Assembly: GCF_023715645.1 (NCBI RefSeq)
Contig: NZ_JAMBOP010000009.1
Location: forward strand, 62,001-126,000
From: Bacillus cytotoxicus
Lineage (GTDB): Bacteria; Bacillota; Bacilli; Bacillales; Bacillaceae_G
DNA length: 64,000 nucleotides
Direction: 5' to 3'
Shown here: piece by piece, positions 55,787 to 64,000 of the stretch
Layout: every line of letters starts with the position of its first letter
Position numbering within the stretch: the stretch's first letter is position 1
Translations under genes and position numbers: made by a program
Notes under the pieces: generated by a model
What the model was told of the DNA's origin: nothing
Seen by the model: the letters and a program-made list of their open reading frames with translations, nothing else
The model's database searches: none

Positions 55787-55871
55787 GTGTTGCAAAAATT
55801 AACATATATGCAACACTTCTCTAGGTCTTAATTTTTATAGCGTCACAACGTTGCATATATTATGTTGCAAA
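55787..55871. promoter_or_regulatory. res-like resolvase binding sites
   Basis: GTGTTGCA..TGCAACAC (55787-55816) and GTTGCATATATTATGTTGCAA (around 55850-55870) are inverted TTGCA repeats just upstream of the resolvase remnant, in the position of a transposon res site. Confidence 0.4.
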
Positions 55872-55945
55872 TTAAAACCCGAAAATAATACGATATTTGT
55901 AGCAAAATAGAAAAATAGACTTATGCAACGTTGGGAGTACAAAAA

Positions 55946-56442
55946 ATGAACTACGCATATATTCAAGTGCCAACGCCACAACAAGATTACACATTTCAGA
56001 AAAAAGAAATCCTTACATATTGTGAAGTTAACAATATTGAATTGTTAGAGGAATGTGTTTTTGAAGAAAAGCAAAGTGGAAAAAACATGGAGAGAGAACA
56101 ATTCCAGATTCTTATGCAGCAACTACATCCAGAGGACACACTTATTGTTTATAAATTAGATCGTTTAGGAAGAAAGATGACATGACGACTAAAGCTATGG
56201 TTACAATCTTATCTTTATTTGCTGACATTGAACGAAACTATATACTGGAGCGAACGTATGCTGGTCGTATGAAGTATGTAGAAAATGGCGGGAAACTAGG
56301 GAGAACTCCTAAAATCAATAAGTCTAAAACTGATTTGATACTTGAGTTACTTGACCAAGGAAAAACGAAACAGGAAATTGCTGATTTTTTAAATGTTGAT
56401 AGAACTACCATTTATCGAACATTAAAGCGAAATGGCTATTAG
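55946..56442 (+). pseudogene. Inactivated small serine resolvase (TnpR-like)
   Basis: The first part (55946-56185) encodes NYAYIQVPTPQQD...EDTLIVYKLDRLGRK, then stops. The second part (56182-56442) continues in another frame with TKAMVTILSLFADIERN, YILERTYAGR and a Hin-type HTH (KQEIADFLNVDRTTIYRTL). About 35-40 residues between LGRK and TKAM are deleted. In addition the catalytic Ser and the preceding Arg (usual ARVST) are changed to IQVPT, so even a repaired protein would be dead. GGGAG precedes ATG 55946. Confidence 0.8.
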
Positions 56443-56532
56443 GCAATTTATTGATAACGAGTGCCATCTATGCTTCTATAGACTATATCCATTTCTAAAA
56501 AAATTTGCGTTCTTGCTTAAAAACTTTATCAC

Positions 56533-56572
56533 AACAAAAGGAGCTAAACTATATATCTTAGCTCCTTTTGTT
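56533..56572. terminator. Bidirectional terminator
   Basis: AACAAAAGGAGCTAA/TTAGCTCCTTTTGTT stem. Confidence 0.85.
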
Positions 56573-56578
56573 TGCAAA

Positions 56579-56791
56579 TTATTTAATAATAAAGGATACG
56601 ATTACTAAAATGACAAGCAGAATTCCACCTAATAATTGTCCTAATCCAGAAGCCTCACCAAGAATCAACAGATTGAAAAGGTTTTTTCTTGTTTGGGTTT
56701 TTCCTACGAATGCATCATCTTTTTTCATTCTATATACGCCCCACAAGATTAATACCACTCCAAAAACGATACCGAATAATTTTAAAGCCAT
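56579..56791 (-). CDS. 70-aa two-helix membrane protein
   Basis: Two hydrophobic segments (LFGIVFGVVLILWGVY and LLGGILLVILVIVSFI) around a basic loop (RMKKDDAFVGKTQTRKN). ATG 56791 has GGAGG eight bases upstream. A TTACA-N4-TGTCA-N6-TGTAA motif lies 130 bp upstream. Family not recognised. Confidence 0.7.
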   Translation of the reverse strand: MALKLFGIVFGVVLILWGVYRMKKDDAFVGKTQTRKNLFNLLILGEASGLGQLLGGILLVILVIVSFIIK

Positions 56792-56919
56792 TATATTTAC
56801 CTCCACTTATTATACATATATTGAATTTTTTTAGTCATTTTTTAGTTGTTGTTACAATAATAAAATAACTTCTTATAATTTTATTATTACATTTAAACGT
56901 TAAATAAACTATCTCATAA

Positions 56920-56946
56920 CCTTACAGAAAGATGACAATTCTGTAA
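56920..56946 (-). promoter_or_regulatory. Candidate operator TTACA-N4-TGTCA-N6-TGTAA
   Basis: Minus strand: TTACA GAAT TGTCA TCTTTC TGTAAGG, followed by TTATGAGATAGTT. Nearly identical over about 35 bp to the site before the UPF0145 gene (31864-31890). Confidence 0.5.
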
Positions 56947-57092
56947 GGATGAAAAAGCCAATAAGATATCTACAAAACCCTGTGTTTCTTGTTATAGCTA
57001 CCTATATGTAAATACTTGAAACTTTCTGTTGCGATCGCTCCGTCTTTCCTTACAAGTAAGACAAAAAGTTTAACCGCAAGATATGAAGAATG

Positions 57093-57491
57093 TTAGCTAA
57101 TGAATTTTATAAACTTATATTTTTTATTCAGTCTAAAGAAATCTTGCAACAAAAATAAAATTGTTAGGATCGTCATTAGACCATTAACTATAAGAGCTAT
57201 TACAGTCGATAATTCCATCGTAGGTAATAGCATGATACAAAGTGAAACAATTGACGCAATAAATGGTACTGCCTTTCTTTTTCGTGTTATACAAAATCCT
57301 TCAATTTTTTGAAGCTGTGGCATTATTCTACCTATCATTAACAATAAAGGAGTACTAGCCAAGATACCTAGCCATCCAAAAACACTTTCGGTAAACCAAG
57401 GTAAAAATGGCATGGCAGAAGAAAACATAAATAGGTTCATTCCTAACAGAAATAATTGTATGAGAGATAATCTTATATGTAGTTGTTTCAT
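57093..57491 (-). CDS. Hypothetical membrane protein, 132 aa
   Basis: Four predicted membrane segments: LSLIQLFLLGMNLFMFSS, WLGILASTPLLLMIGRI, VPFIASIVSLCIMLLP and TVIALIVNGLMTILTILFLL. Basic residues face inward. GGAAG before ATG 57491. No family recognised. No terminator obvious; 57492-57773 upstream holds nothing I recognise. Confidence 0.6.
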   Translation of the reverse strand: MKQLHIRLSLIQLFLLGMNLFMFSSAMPFLPWFTESVFGWLGILASTPLLLMIGRIMPQLQKIEGFCITRKRKAVPFIASIVSLCIMLLPTMELSTVIALIVNGLMTILTILFLLQDFFRLNKKYKFIKFIS

Positions 57492-57773
57492 TTTGTTATA
57501 CTTCCGATGGTATACAGATTTAATTATGTTTTATTTTTTAATGGTGGTCATTTTTGTACAGTAAAGAATTCTCAATGCTTCATAGCATGATTTCAATTGA
57601 GTAAAAATATCTATGTTTTATTCAGTCTCAAAGAATCGAATTGGCAAACAATTATAGGGAGTATACCCGAAAAAATTAAAACGAATCATAACATGGAAAA
57701 TAAACTCAGTCCATGTCATGACCCATTTTTATACGTATAGGCTAACTCTTTAAACGATCATCATGCTATTATT

Positions 57774-60032
57774 TTAATATGGCATTTTATGTCCCCATTG
57801 GTCAAAGTGATAATCTTTACCGTCGATTTTAAACCAAGCGTCTGCATAAAGTGAGCCATCTTCTCTAGCACAATACCAAAGGTATCCGTATGCAAGAGGA
57901 ATAGGTCTATATCCACCACCAACTTGGAACCATCCTGTTTTAGCTGCCCCTTTCTCATCGAAGTAATAATACTTACCATCGATAGTTTGCCAGCCTGTTT
58001 GTGCTACGCCGTCATTGTCAAAGTGGTATATCTTACCATCTATTTTTTCAAACCCTGCTCGTTTAGCTGATCCGTCTTCATGAATGTAATATCTTTTTCC
58101 GTCAATGTCTTTATAATCATTGAACGTGTCATTAATACCATTTGTGAAATAGTAGTTCTTACCATCTATCATTTTCCAACCTGTATAGGAAATTCCATCT
58201 TCTAAACTATAATATACCAGTGTTTTCTCGTTTTTGTTGATCCCTGTTTTCACAATCGAACCATCTTTATTAAATGCTAATATTTTGTTGTCAAACTTAA
58301 CATTAATAGCACTGTCTATAACTTTCCCATTTAGATTAGAAACTCTCTCAAGCACACCTTTGTCGGAAAAGTGAAGGATGACATTTTGATCTTCTAGACG
58401 TAGTTCACCTTTATGGACCACAGTACCTTCGAAATAATAAATTTTACCATCGATTTCCTGCAAACCCTTTTCAATAAGTGCTCCAGAAGCATCGGAATAG
58501 GAACGACCATCATAGCCACTCTTGCTCCATACTGATCGTTGCAAAGCACCAGAATCATCGAAAGTATAAAACTTACCCTCAATCCGGTCATTACCTTTAT
58601 GTCTCGCCGTAACTAATTCTCCAGTAGACGGATCAAAATAATAAGTCTTCCCCTTAATATCTTGCCAGCCTTTCAAAAGGGCTCCTTCAGCATCTGCAAA
58701 ATGATACTTTGAATCTTTGTTTACCCAACTATTCTTTATTACATTTCCAGAAGAATCTTTTGCAATCAATTTAGTAGAATCTTTTTCATCAGCTACAAAC
58801 TGTGCTCCGTCATACTTCTGTCTCTCATTTTCTTTACCCGGATACCACTCTACTAACCAATTGTGAATTTCATTGTTGTTTCTATCATCGAAACGAATTT
58901 CAGAGGAGAAACCCTCACCAGTACCGAACTTTGAAGTATTCCTATCACCAACTAAACTTACTCCATTCTTGTTATTCAAACGGAACTGAGCTGAACCAGA
59001 TCCATTATTTTCTACCTGAACAAGTTCAAACACTTCATCATCGCCAAGCGAATCGGAATATTGAAGTTCGTTTCCTTCTTTTCCTGAAAGGTATTTTGAA
59101 CCTGTTTTTACGATTACTTTATTCGTTCCTTTTTTATAAGGGATAATTTGATAAGGTTTACCATCATTTAGTCTAATGTAGTCCAGTACCAGACCTGTCT
59201 CTATGACGTTCGTACGCTCCGCCAATACATCAGATAATCGATCATAAAAATCTGCACGAGCTTTAGGATCATTAGTAACATAGTTGTCAAGGACTTCTTT
59301 AGATACTGGCTTTGAAGTCAATGTTATCAATCGTTTTTGCTCATCTGATAATTTATTTGCTATATGATTAAATAGGGTATCCTGATTATAAACAATCACG
59401 TCCCAATCTGGAGTCCAAACGCCTGCATATTTTTTATAAAGTGGACCAAGAAATCTTGGGTTTTTACCAGATGTTTTTTCTACAAATGCATATTGGCCTT
59501 GATTTATCGCAACTCCGGTCTTTCCTTCGTCTAATTGTGCTTGTGTAATGTAAAGAAGATCGTGTTCTGAGATATTTGCTGCATTAGGGTTTAAATCTAT
59601 AATTGCTCCTGCGTCAGTAATTTTAAGTTGCTGCCCAGATTTTAGTTGATGATTTTCAATTCTTCCATTTGGATAGCGTACTTTAACTTGTTTAACAAAA
59701 TTCGAATCACCTTGTGTATGATACATAGAAATATTAAATTCCCCAGATGTAAAACTAGGTGCCTGGTAAGTTTCGTTTTCTGAATATACATCAATGTGAG
59801 TGCCTTTGGCTGGATCCCCTGGGGTTACTCCAAGTGCTTCATAAGTGTTTGCTACAGCACCTAATACAGTAATACCTATATCTACTACCGCACCTATCCC
59901 TGCGCTTGCCTTATTTTCTCCAACAGGAGCCATAGCAAAAAGAATACCTAATGCTGCTGTAGCAGGGATTACCTTCTTTCCAATTCCTACAGAAAGGATC
60001 TTTTTTCCCCTTTTTGTTTCTTTTCCATTCAT
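57774..60032 (-). CDS. Secreted protein with choline/glucan-binding-type repeats
   Basis: 752 aa. Twin-lysine type signal sequence (about 1-43, ending near NKASA). An N-terminal domain of about 390 residues is of unknown type, with a beta-trefoil-like part (KYLSGKEGNELQYSDSLGDD) before it ends. Then come at least twelve ~20-residue cell-wall-binding repeats with the GWQxIxGKxYYFD pattern, ending YHFDQWGHKMPY. Such repeats anchor autolysins and clostridial toxins to wall polymers or glucans. Shares a promoter element with the nearby orphan kinase. A surface toxin, adhesin or hydrolase role is open. Confidence 0.75.
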   Translation of the reverse strand: MNGKETKRGKKILSVGIGKKVIPATAALGILFAMAPVGENKASAGIGAVVDIGITVLGAVANTYEALGVTPGDPAKGTHIDVYSENETYQAPSFTSGEFNISMYHTQGDSNFVKQVKVRYPNGRIENHQLKSGQQLKITDAGAIIDLNPNAANISEHDLLYITQAQLDEGKTGVAINQGQYAFVEKTSGKNPRFLGPLYKKYAGVWTPDWDVIVYNQDTLFNHIANKLSDEQKRLITLTSKPVSKEVLDNYVTNDPKARADFYDRLSDVLAERTNVIETGLVLDYIRLNDGKPYQIIPYKKGTNKVIVKTGSKYLSGKEGNELQYSDSLGDDEVFELVQVENNGSGSAQFRLNNKNGVSLVGDRNTSKFGTGEGFSSEIRFDDRNNNEIHNWLVEWYPGKENERQKYDGAQFVADEKDSTKLIAKDSSGNVIKNSWVNKDSKYHFADAEGALLKGWQDIKGKTYYFDPSTGELVTARHKGNDRIEGKFYTFDDSGALQRSVWSKSGYDGRSYSDASGALIEKGLQEIDGKIYYFEGTVVHKGELRLEDQNVILHFSDKGVLERVSNLNGKVIDSAINVKFDNKILAFNKDGSIVKTGINKNEKTLVYYSLEDGISYTGWKMIDGKNYYFTNGINDTFNDYKDIDGKRYYIHEDGSAKRAGFEKIDGKIYHFDNDGVAQTGWQTIDGKYYYFDEKGAAKTGWFQVGGGYRPIPLAYGYLWYCAREDGSLYADAWFKIDGKDYHFDQWGHKMPY

Positions 60033-60102
60033 AATGTCATTCCTCGCTTTTTATTTGTTTTTTATCTACTTATTTCATCCGAATTTCATGTTCGGAAGTT
60101 CA

Positions 60103-60156
60103 TCATAAATTAAACATCTTTCAAATCCCTTTCATAAATATTACAAAAGTATTACA
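60103..60156 (-). promoter_or_regulatory. Shared promoter element before the secreted repeat protein
   Basis: Minus strand: TTTGTAATACTTTTGTAATA, TTTATGAAAGGGATTTGAAAG, ATGTTTAATTTATGATGAAC. Two GAAAG boxes take the place of a -35 region before TATGAT. The same block lies at 61442-61490 (kinase) and 61738-61790. Confidence 0.55.
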
Positions 60157-60204
60157 AAGGTTTCAGTTTTATGTAAAATATGTAACAAATAGAAATATTA
60201 AACA

Positions 60205-60345
60205 ATTATAAGTGGAAGATACCTTTACTTTTGTAGATGTATCCCAATACCATCCACCTTGCCAGAACTGCACGAAAGGTGATTTTACTGTTTTGTTTAC
60301 AATTCCAGCAGCTACTGAACCTGGTTTTAATATAACCTTATTTCT
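60205..60345 (-). pseudogene. Unidentified short frame after the kinase
   Basis: Minus-strand frame KVILKPGSVAAGIVNKTVKS, PFVQFWQGGWYWDTSTKVKV, SSTYN, with no start codon. It overlaps the kinase stop by a few bases. It looks like the end of a real protein; family unknown. Confidence 0.3.
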
Positions 60346-61396
60346 TTTCTGATGTAACAGGAAGAGTAAACCAAAATTCACTTCCTTGTTTACCATCTGA
60401 ACGATCTTGTACACCAATTTTACCTTTGTGCATTTCAATTAACGATTGTGCAATGGCTAATCCAAGTCCGGATCCTCCAGATTGTGAACTTCTTGATGGA
60501 TCTGTTCTAAAAAAGCGCTCAAATATGCGTAATTGATCACTATAAGCAATGCCTTCCCCTTCATCACGCAAAATAAATTGAACGTGCTGCTTCTGCTTAT
60601 TTTCCTCTACAATTAACTCGATTGTTCCACTTACTGGAGAATATCGAATTGCATTATGTAATAAATTACTGATAACCCGTGCTATCTTGCAAGGCATGAT
60701 CCAGAGTTTAGGCAATGTATCAGAAACGCGTAATTGTAAATGGATCTGTTTTTCTTTTAACAAAATAGAATGTGAATCTAGTACTTCTAATAAAATACGA
60801 TCCATATGTGTAAAACTTGGATAAAAATCTTCTTGTCCAAGTTCTAACTTGGACAGATCAAATAAATCATTGATAAGTCCACTTAATCTTTGTATTTCCT
60901 TATGGATTGTCGTTAAGCACTGCGCCTTCATTTCGGGATCCTCAATTACATCATCTTGTAATGATTCTATCATCAACTGTATGCTGGCTATAGGTGTTCG
61001 TAAGTCATGTGAAATATTTGCAATGAGCTCTGTACGTGCTTTCTCTCCTCCTTCTAACTGAATAAACCCCTCCTCTAAATTTTTAGCCATCTGTTGAAAG
61101 GCGGTCGCTAATTCTTTAAACTCTTTTGGTCCATAACCAATTCTATACATCGTCCCAAATTTTCTATCACTATATTGTTTTGTTAATGCAATCAAATTTT
61201 GAATCGATTCCGTAATAGGGCGTGTTAATATCCAGTAAATCATCGTTGAAAACGCCATTGCTATGACTACAATCCCTATAAATAGTTGCGTTTGTTCCGG
61301 TTTAAGTAACATTTTCATTTCGCTATACCAAATAGCAATTAGCATAATGCTGGTGCTTAATATATTCATCAATAATAATTGATTCCGTAATTTCAT
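60338..61396 (-). CDS. Orphan sensor histidine kinase
   Basis: 352 aa. Two membrane segments close together (about 8-25 and 37-57) with almost no extracytoplasmic loop, so it is an intramembrane-sensing type. Then HAMP, HisKA (NISHDLRTPIASIQLMIES) and HATPase_c (NLLHNAIRYS, GSGLGLAIAQSLIE). No response regulator gene is adjacent. Its promoter (61442-61490) shares an element with the secreted repeat protein downstream. Start ATG 61396 with GGGGG and AAGGGGGAAC upstream. Confidence 0.87.
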   Translation of the reverse strand: MKLRNQLLLMNILSTSIMLIAIWYSEMKMLLKPEQTQLFIGIVVIAMAFSTMIYWILTRPITESIQNLIALTKQYSDRKFGTMYRIGYGPKEFKELATAFQQMAKNLEEGFIQLEGGEKARTELIANISHDLRTPIASIQLMIESLQDDVIEDPEMKAQCLTTIHKEIQRLSGLINDLFDLSKLELGQEDFYPSFTHMDRILLEVLDSHSILLKEKQIHLQLRVSDTLPKLWIMPCKIARVISNLLHNAIRYSPVSGTIELIVEENKQKQHVQFILRDEGEGIAYSDQLRIFERFFRTDPSRSSQSGGSGLGLAIAQSLIEMHKGKIGVQDRSDGKQGSEFWFTLPVTSEKK

Positions 61397-61441
61397 ACTG
61401 TAGTTCCCCCTTGTTGTAACATAAAACGAATATCAGTGAAC

Positions 61442-61490
61442 ACATCTTATCGTAAACACCTTTCAATTTCCTTTCAAAACTATAACAAAT
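61442..61490 (-). promoter_or_regulatory. Shared promoter element before the orphan kinase
   Basis: Minus strand: TTGTTATAGTTTTGAAAGG, AAATTGAAAGGTGTTTACG, ATAAGATGTG. Aligns over 45-50 bp with 60103-60156 and 61738-61790. Confidence 0.55.
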
Positions 61491-61737
61491 TTCTTTCAAG
61501 ACTATCACTAAAGATTAAAAGGCTGGATTGAAATTGCGAAACTTACCTTAAACCAAAATTAAATTCATATTTTCATAACATACCCATAGAAACCTTTTTA
61601 AAATTCATCGTTTTAAACACAAAAGAAATAGATGAATTATCGTTAACATGAATTAGAAACGGAAATTCACTTGTTTTTCAGGCATATGGATTGAACTCCT
61701 ATAAAACAATGAAAGACTTTTGTAACAATTACGAAAG

Positions 61738-61790
61738 TCTTTTGTAATGCTTGTGAAAGGAATTTGAAAGATATTTAAAGTAAGATAAAC
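61738..61790 (+). promoter_or_regulatory. Third copy of the shared promoter element, no gene behind it
   Basis: TCTTTTGTAATGCTTGTGAAAG, GAATTTGAAAGATATTTAAAG, TAAGATAAAC on the plus strand. No open frame follows on the plus strand within 900 bp, so the target gene appears lost. Confidence 0.5.
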
Positions 61791-62014
61791 TTATTGCAAA
61801 CACACATGCGAACTACCTTATAAACTGTGTATTTTATTTTTCTAATGCAATTAAAATGCTGAATTTGATATTGAATCATTTTTTGAGTTTTAAGCGATTT
61901 ATGAGTTCCAAAATATATTTGGTCCAAGCATCTTATTAAATGAAGAACAAGTCGCCCAAATGTGTTAGAAAAATAAAATTGATCGAACCGAGCTTCCCCC
62001 AAGCTCCTTTTTAC

Positions 62015-62054
62015 ACAACAAAACCCACAGATTGTTTTCTGTGGGTTTTGTTGT
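62015..62054. terminator. Long bidirectional hairpin terminator
   Basis: ACAACAAAACCCACAG paired with CTGTGGGTTTTGTTGT, 8-nt loop. Confidence 0.7.
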
Positions 62055-62348
62055 GTTTATACTTTTCCTTCAAACAAGTAGTTCTTTTATAGAAATAAGT
62101 TAGATTCTTTAAGATTAATTACAGTAAAAGCAACCAACATATTAGTCATATCCAATATGTTAGGTTCCTTTATTTTCAAGAACTTCTTTCAATTAGGTCT
62201 TGATGACCTACGATTTTCTGATATGGCGAACTCAATTAGTAAATCAACATTATACAGATAGCTAAAATATTAAAGCGTAATTATCTTTATTAGGAAATCA
62301 AATAAAAATTATTAAAAATGGAACGGTAGCTTTGCCGCAAATAAAAAG

Positions 62349-62383
62349 AACCATAACCTTGCCGTTTCGGCAAACTTATGGTT
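62349..62383. terminator. Hairpin, probable terminator remnant
   Basis: AACCATAA..TTATGGTT with inner TTGCCG/CGGCAA; no gene directly before it. Confidence 0.5.
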
Positions 62384-62695
62384 CAAATCACAATGAACTA
62401 CATACTAAAAATTAAAATGATTAAAATCTATAGGGGAGAGATAAAAATTGACAGAAAGCATTAAGACGAGAAAAATTATTTAAATTGATTTGTAACTTTC
62501 TTTTTTATGTGTCGTAATCATTTCAAAATTTCTTATCGTTATATAAAATAGAGACTTCCTCAATGGATAGCCTCTATTTCAATTTATTCCTATTTATTCA
62601 TTAGAACTTTTATACGACAAGTTCAGTAACTTTAACAATGGAGTTTTAGTATATAATCTTAAATCCCTTGCTTTCTAAGTATAATTTCCCTCAAA

Positions 62696-62750
62696 TAAAA
62701 AAACAGGCTATTCTTTCTGTATATTTCTACAAAAAGAATAGCGCTTTTTT
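62696..62750 (-). terminator. Terminator after MFS transporter
   Basis: GCTATTCTTT/AAAGAATAGC stem; T7 on the minus strand. Confidence 0.85.
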
Positions 62751-62764
62751 TGTAAATTAAAAAG

Positions 62765-63895
62765 TTATTTTAGCATCTTTTTTACAAACAAAATAAAAAT
62801 TAACAGACTAATAAACCCAGATACAGCACAAACAATAAATATCATTTGATATCCCATGAGCTGTGAAACGAACCCCAAAAGAATAGCTCCTAAACCAATT
62901 CCTAAATCGAAAGCAGTAAAGAATGTAGCGTTCGCTACACCTCTTTTCTCTGGTGAAGCTAATCGTATAGTTGCTACTTGAAGAGCAGGTTGTGCCGATC
63001 CAAATCCAATTCCGTACAAAATAGCTGTTATAACGACTCCCACAAGCCCTTTTGTCATTGCTAGGACGAATAGTGCAATTATCATTATAAAAAGTGCAGG
63101 AACAATAATGATCCCTTCTCCATGCTTATCGGATATTTTCCCTGCAATCGGTCTAATTACTATAAGTGTGACAGCATAAACTAAGAAAAAAGTACCGGCA
63201 TTCACTTGAATCTTTGCCGCAAACAGTGGTAAAAATGTTGTAATGCCACCAAAAGTAAGGGATAAGAAAAATGTCACAATAGCGATTGGTAAAACCGTTT
63301 TTTCAAAAAATGATATTGGTTGTTTTGATGTATGTTGAACCGCTGGTATTTTTGTACCAAATGAAAGTACGAATGCAATACCTGCTAATACTGTGCATAA
63401 AAGAAATAGATAGTGAAATGAAAATGATTTTACCACCCAAAGACCTAATATTGGTCCTAAAGCCATGCCTAAAGTCATTGCAAGTCCATACCATCCCATG
63501 CCTTCTCCACGACGAGATGGTGGAATCACATCAGTCACAGCGGTTCCTATCGAAGTTGTAGCAACCGCCCAGCCAATTCCATGGAGGATACGTAATACCA
63601 CTAAAAATATAACTCCTGTTACCCAATCATAAAAATACATTGTAATTGCAAAAAATAGTAGTCCGCTTATTATAAATACGCGCCTGCCATATCGATCCAT
63701 TAATCCTCCCACAATAGGACGAAAAATGACTGCCGATATTGTAAACACTCCAATAATAAGTCCAACTTGAGATTCACTTCCACCTAATTGTTTAATAAAC
63801 ATAGGCAATGTTGGCATCAGTAAATAAAAACCACTAAATAGTAATAATGCTGTAATTGTCAGCATTATATAGTTCTTTGTCCATAAACGTTCCAT
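62765..63895 (-). CDS. MFS transporter (drug:H+ antiporter type)
   Basis: 376 aa with about twelve membrane segments. Motif A between helices 2 and 3 is RPIVGGLMDRYGRR; motif C-like GMALGPILGLWV follows. The start MERLWTKNYIMLTITALLLF matches YwoG/YttB-like Bacillus MFS exporters. ATG 63895 is chosen; the frame extends to 63988 but overlaps a separate upstream coding end. AGCAGGATT is a weak, distant Shine-Dalgarno. Substrate unknown. Confidence 0.83.
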   Translation of the reverse strand: MERLWTKNYIMLTITALLLFSGFYLLMPTLPMFIKQLGGSESQVGLIIGVFTISAVIFRPIVGGLMDRYGRRVFIISGLLFFAITMYFYDWVTGVIFLVVLRILHGIGWAVATTSIGTAVTDVIPPSRRGEGMGWYGLAMTLGMALGPILGLWVVKSFSFHYLFLLCTVLAGIAFVLSFGTKIPAVQHTSKQPISFFEKTVLPIAIVTFFLSLTFGGITTFLPLFAAKIQVNAGTFFLVYAVTLIVIRPIAGKISDKHGEGIIIVPALFIMIIALFVLAMTKGLVGVVITAILYGIGFGSAQPALQVATIRLASPEKRGVANATFFTAFDLGIGLGAILLGFVSQLMGYQMIFIVCAVSGFISLLIFILFVKKMLK

Positions 63896-63941
63896 TATAA
63901 TGTAATCCTGCTTTCTATCGTTTAATAAGTTAAGAATGTTC

Positions 63942-64000
63942 TTACTGCCTAAAAGCAGCGAGATAAGCGAATAAAAAAGCAGTACCACCGCTATAAAAGT
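63942..64000 (-). CDS. Possible 3' end of an upstream membrane protein gene
   Basis: Minus-strand frame FYSGGTAFLFAYLAAFRQ then TAA, entering from beyond the window edge. Hydrophobic like the last helix of a transporter. Only 19 codons are seen, so tentative. Confidence 0.3.
   Translation of the reverse strand, partial: FYSGGTAFLFAYLAAFRQ

Larger units (their letters stand above)
61791..62690. other. Gene-poor region with terminators
   Basis: No convincing gene. A minus-strand frame at 61775-62002 is low complexity and lacks a ribosome binding site. Two strong hairpins are listed separately. Confidence 0.5.

Noticed and set aside
61775-62002. Minus-strand ORF of 75 aa as a gene or transposase remnant
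   Set aside because: No Shine-Dalgarno, no motif I recognise, and it crosses the third shared promoter element.
63975-64000. GCGGTGGTACTGC on the minus strand near the right edge looks like a T-box core
   Set aside because: It lacks the terminator pairing and the rest of the T-box sequence, and it reads as coding (GGTAFLFAYL).

Overview
The window reads as a chromosomal segment of a Bacillus cereus group bacterium (low GC Firmicute). The support is a set of gene families typical of that group: a thermolysin-type neutral protease, DUF4023 and probable DUF3920/DUF4885 proteins, a thioester-domain surface protein, PhnA/XapX small genes and a padR/padC pair. Dispersed repeats also match the bcr-type style of this group. 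Starts mostly have strong AGGAGG-type ribosome binding sites. No tRNA, rRNA or CRISPR array was seen.

Layout. 0-3.3 kb: a partial DedA gene, a T-box-controlled methionyl-tRNA synthetase and a methyltransferase. 3.3-11.9 kb: a tandem array of one 5'-truncated and three intact near-identical chemoreceptors, separated by decayed IS110 and IS3-like remnants. 12-20 kb: housekeeping and stress genes (YitW/MIP18, neutral protease, pirin with an MhqR-type operator, Dps with a perfect PerR box, LOG phosphoribohydrolase, MazG, ferritin, DUF1641 plus NDH-2). 20-26.5 kb: NupC, a Na+/amino-acid symporter, an ArsR regulator without cysteines, a thioester adhesin without a sorting signal, and a DedA gene whose natural start appears to be ATA. 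26.5-31.5 kb: an ECF sigma/anti-sigma pair, a fourth intact chemoreceptor and a membrane-anchored EEP-family enzyme. 32-41.7 kb: small membrane proteins, then a compact operon (phospholipid-methyltransferase-like gene, DedA with an internal deletion, OmpR-type regulator, histidine kinase, 56-aa membrane protein), then PhnA, XapX, a NERD protein that has lost its catalytic core, SpeG and YitT.

41.8-56.5 kb is accessory: a serine deaminase/permease cassette (sdaAB, sdaAA, HAAAP transporter), unknown genes, a frameshifted DUF4885 gene, an L,D-transpeptidase, a truncated Rpn nuclease, padR/padC with operators, an amidohydrolase and a dead serine resolvase. Related integrase-like 3' remnants lie at 42.1 and 51.8 kb, at the two sides of much of this block. 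56.5-64 kb: small membrane proteins, a large secreted protein with choline/glucan-binding-type repeats, an orphan histidine kinase sharing its promoter element, and an MFS transporter.

Two regulatory patterns cut across the window. One is TTACA-N4-TGTMA-N6-TGTWA, found upstream of four small or membrane genes including DedA and the UPF0145 gene. The other is a roughly 50-bp promoter element found upstream of both the orphan kinase and the secreted repeat protein, with a third copy in front of no gene. I found no single locus that I can defend as a wholly new system. The best leads are these two candidate regulons and the methyltransferase-DedA-two-component operon.
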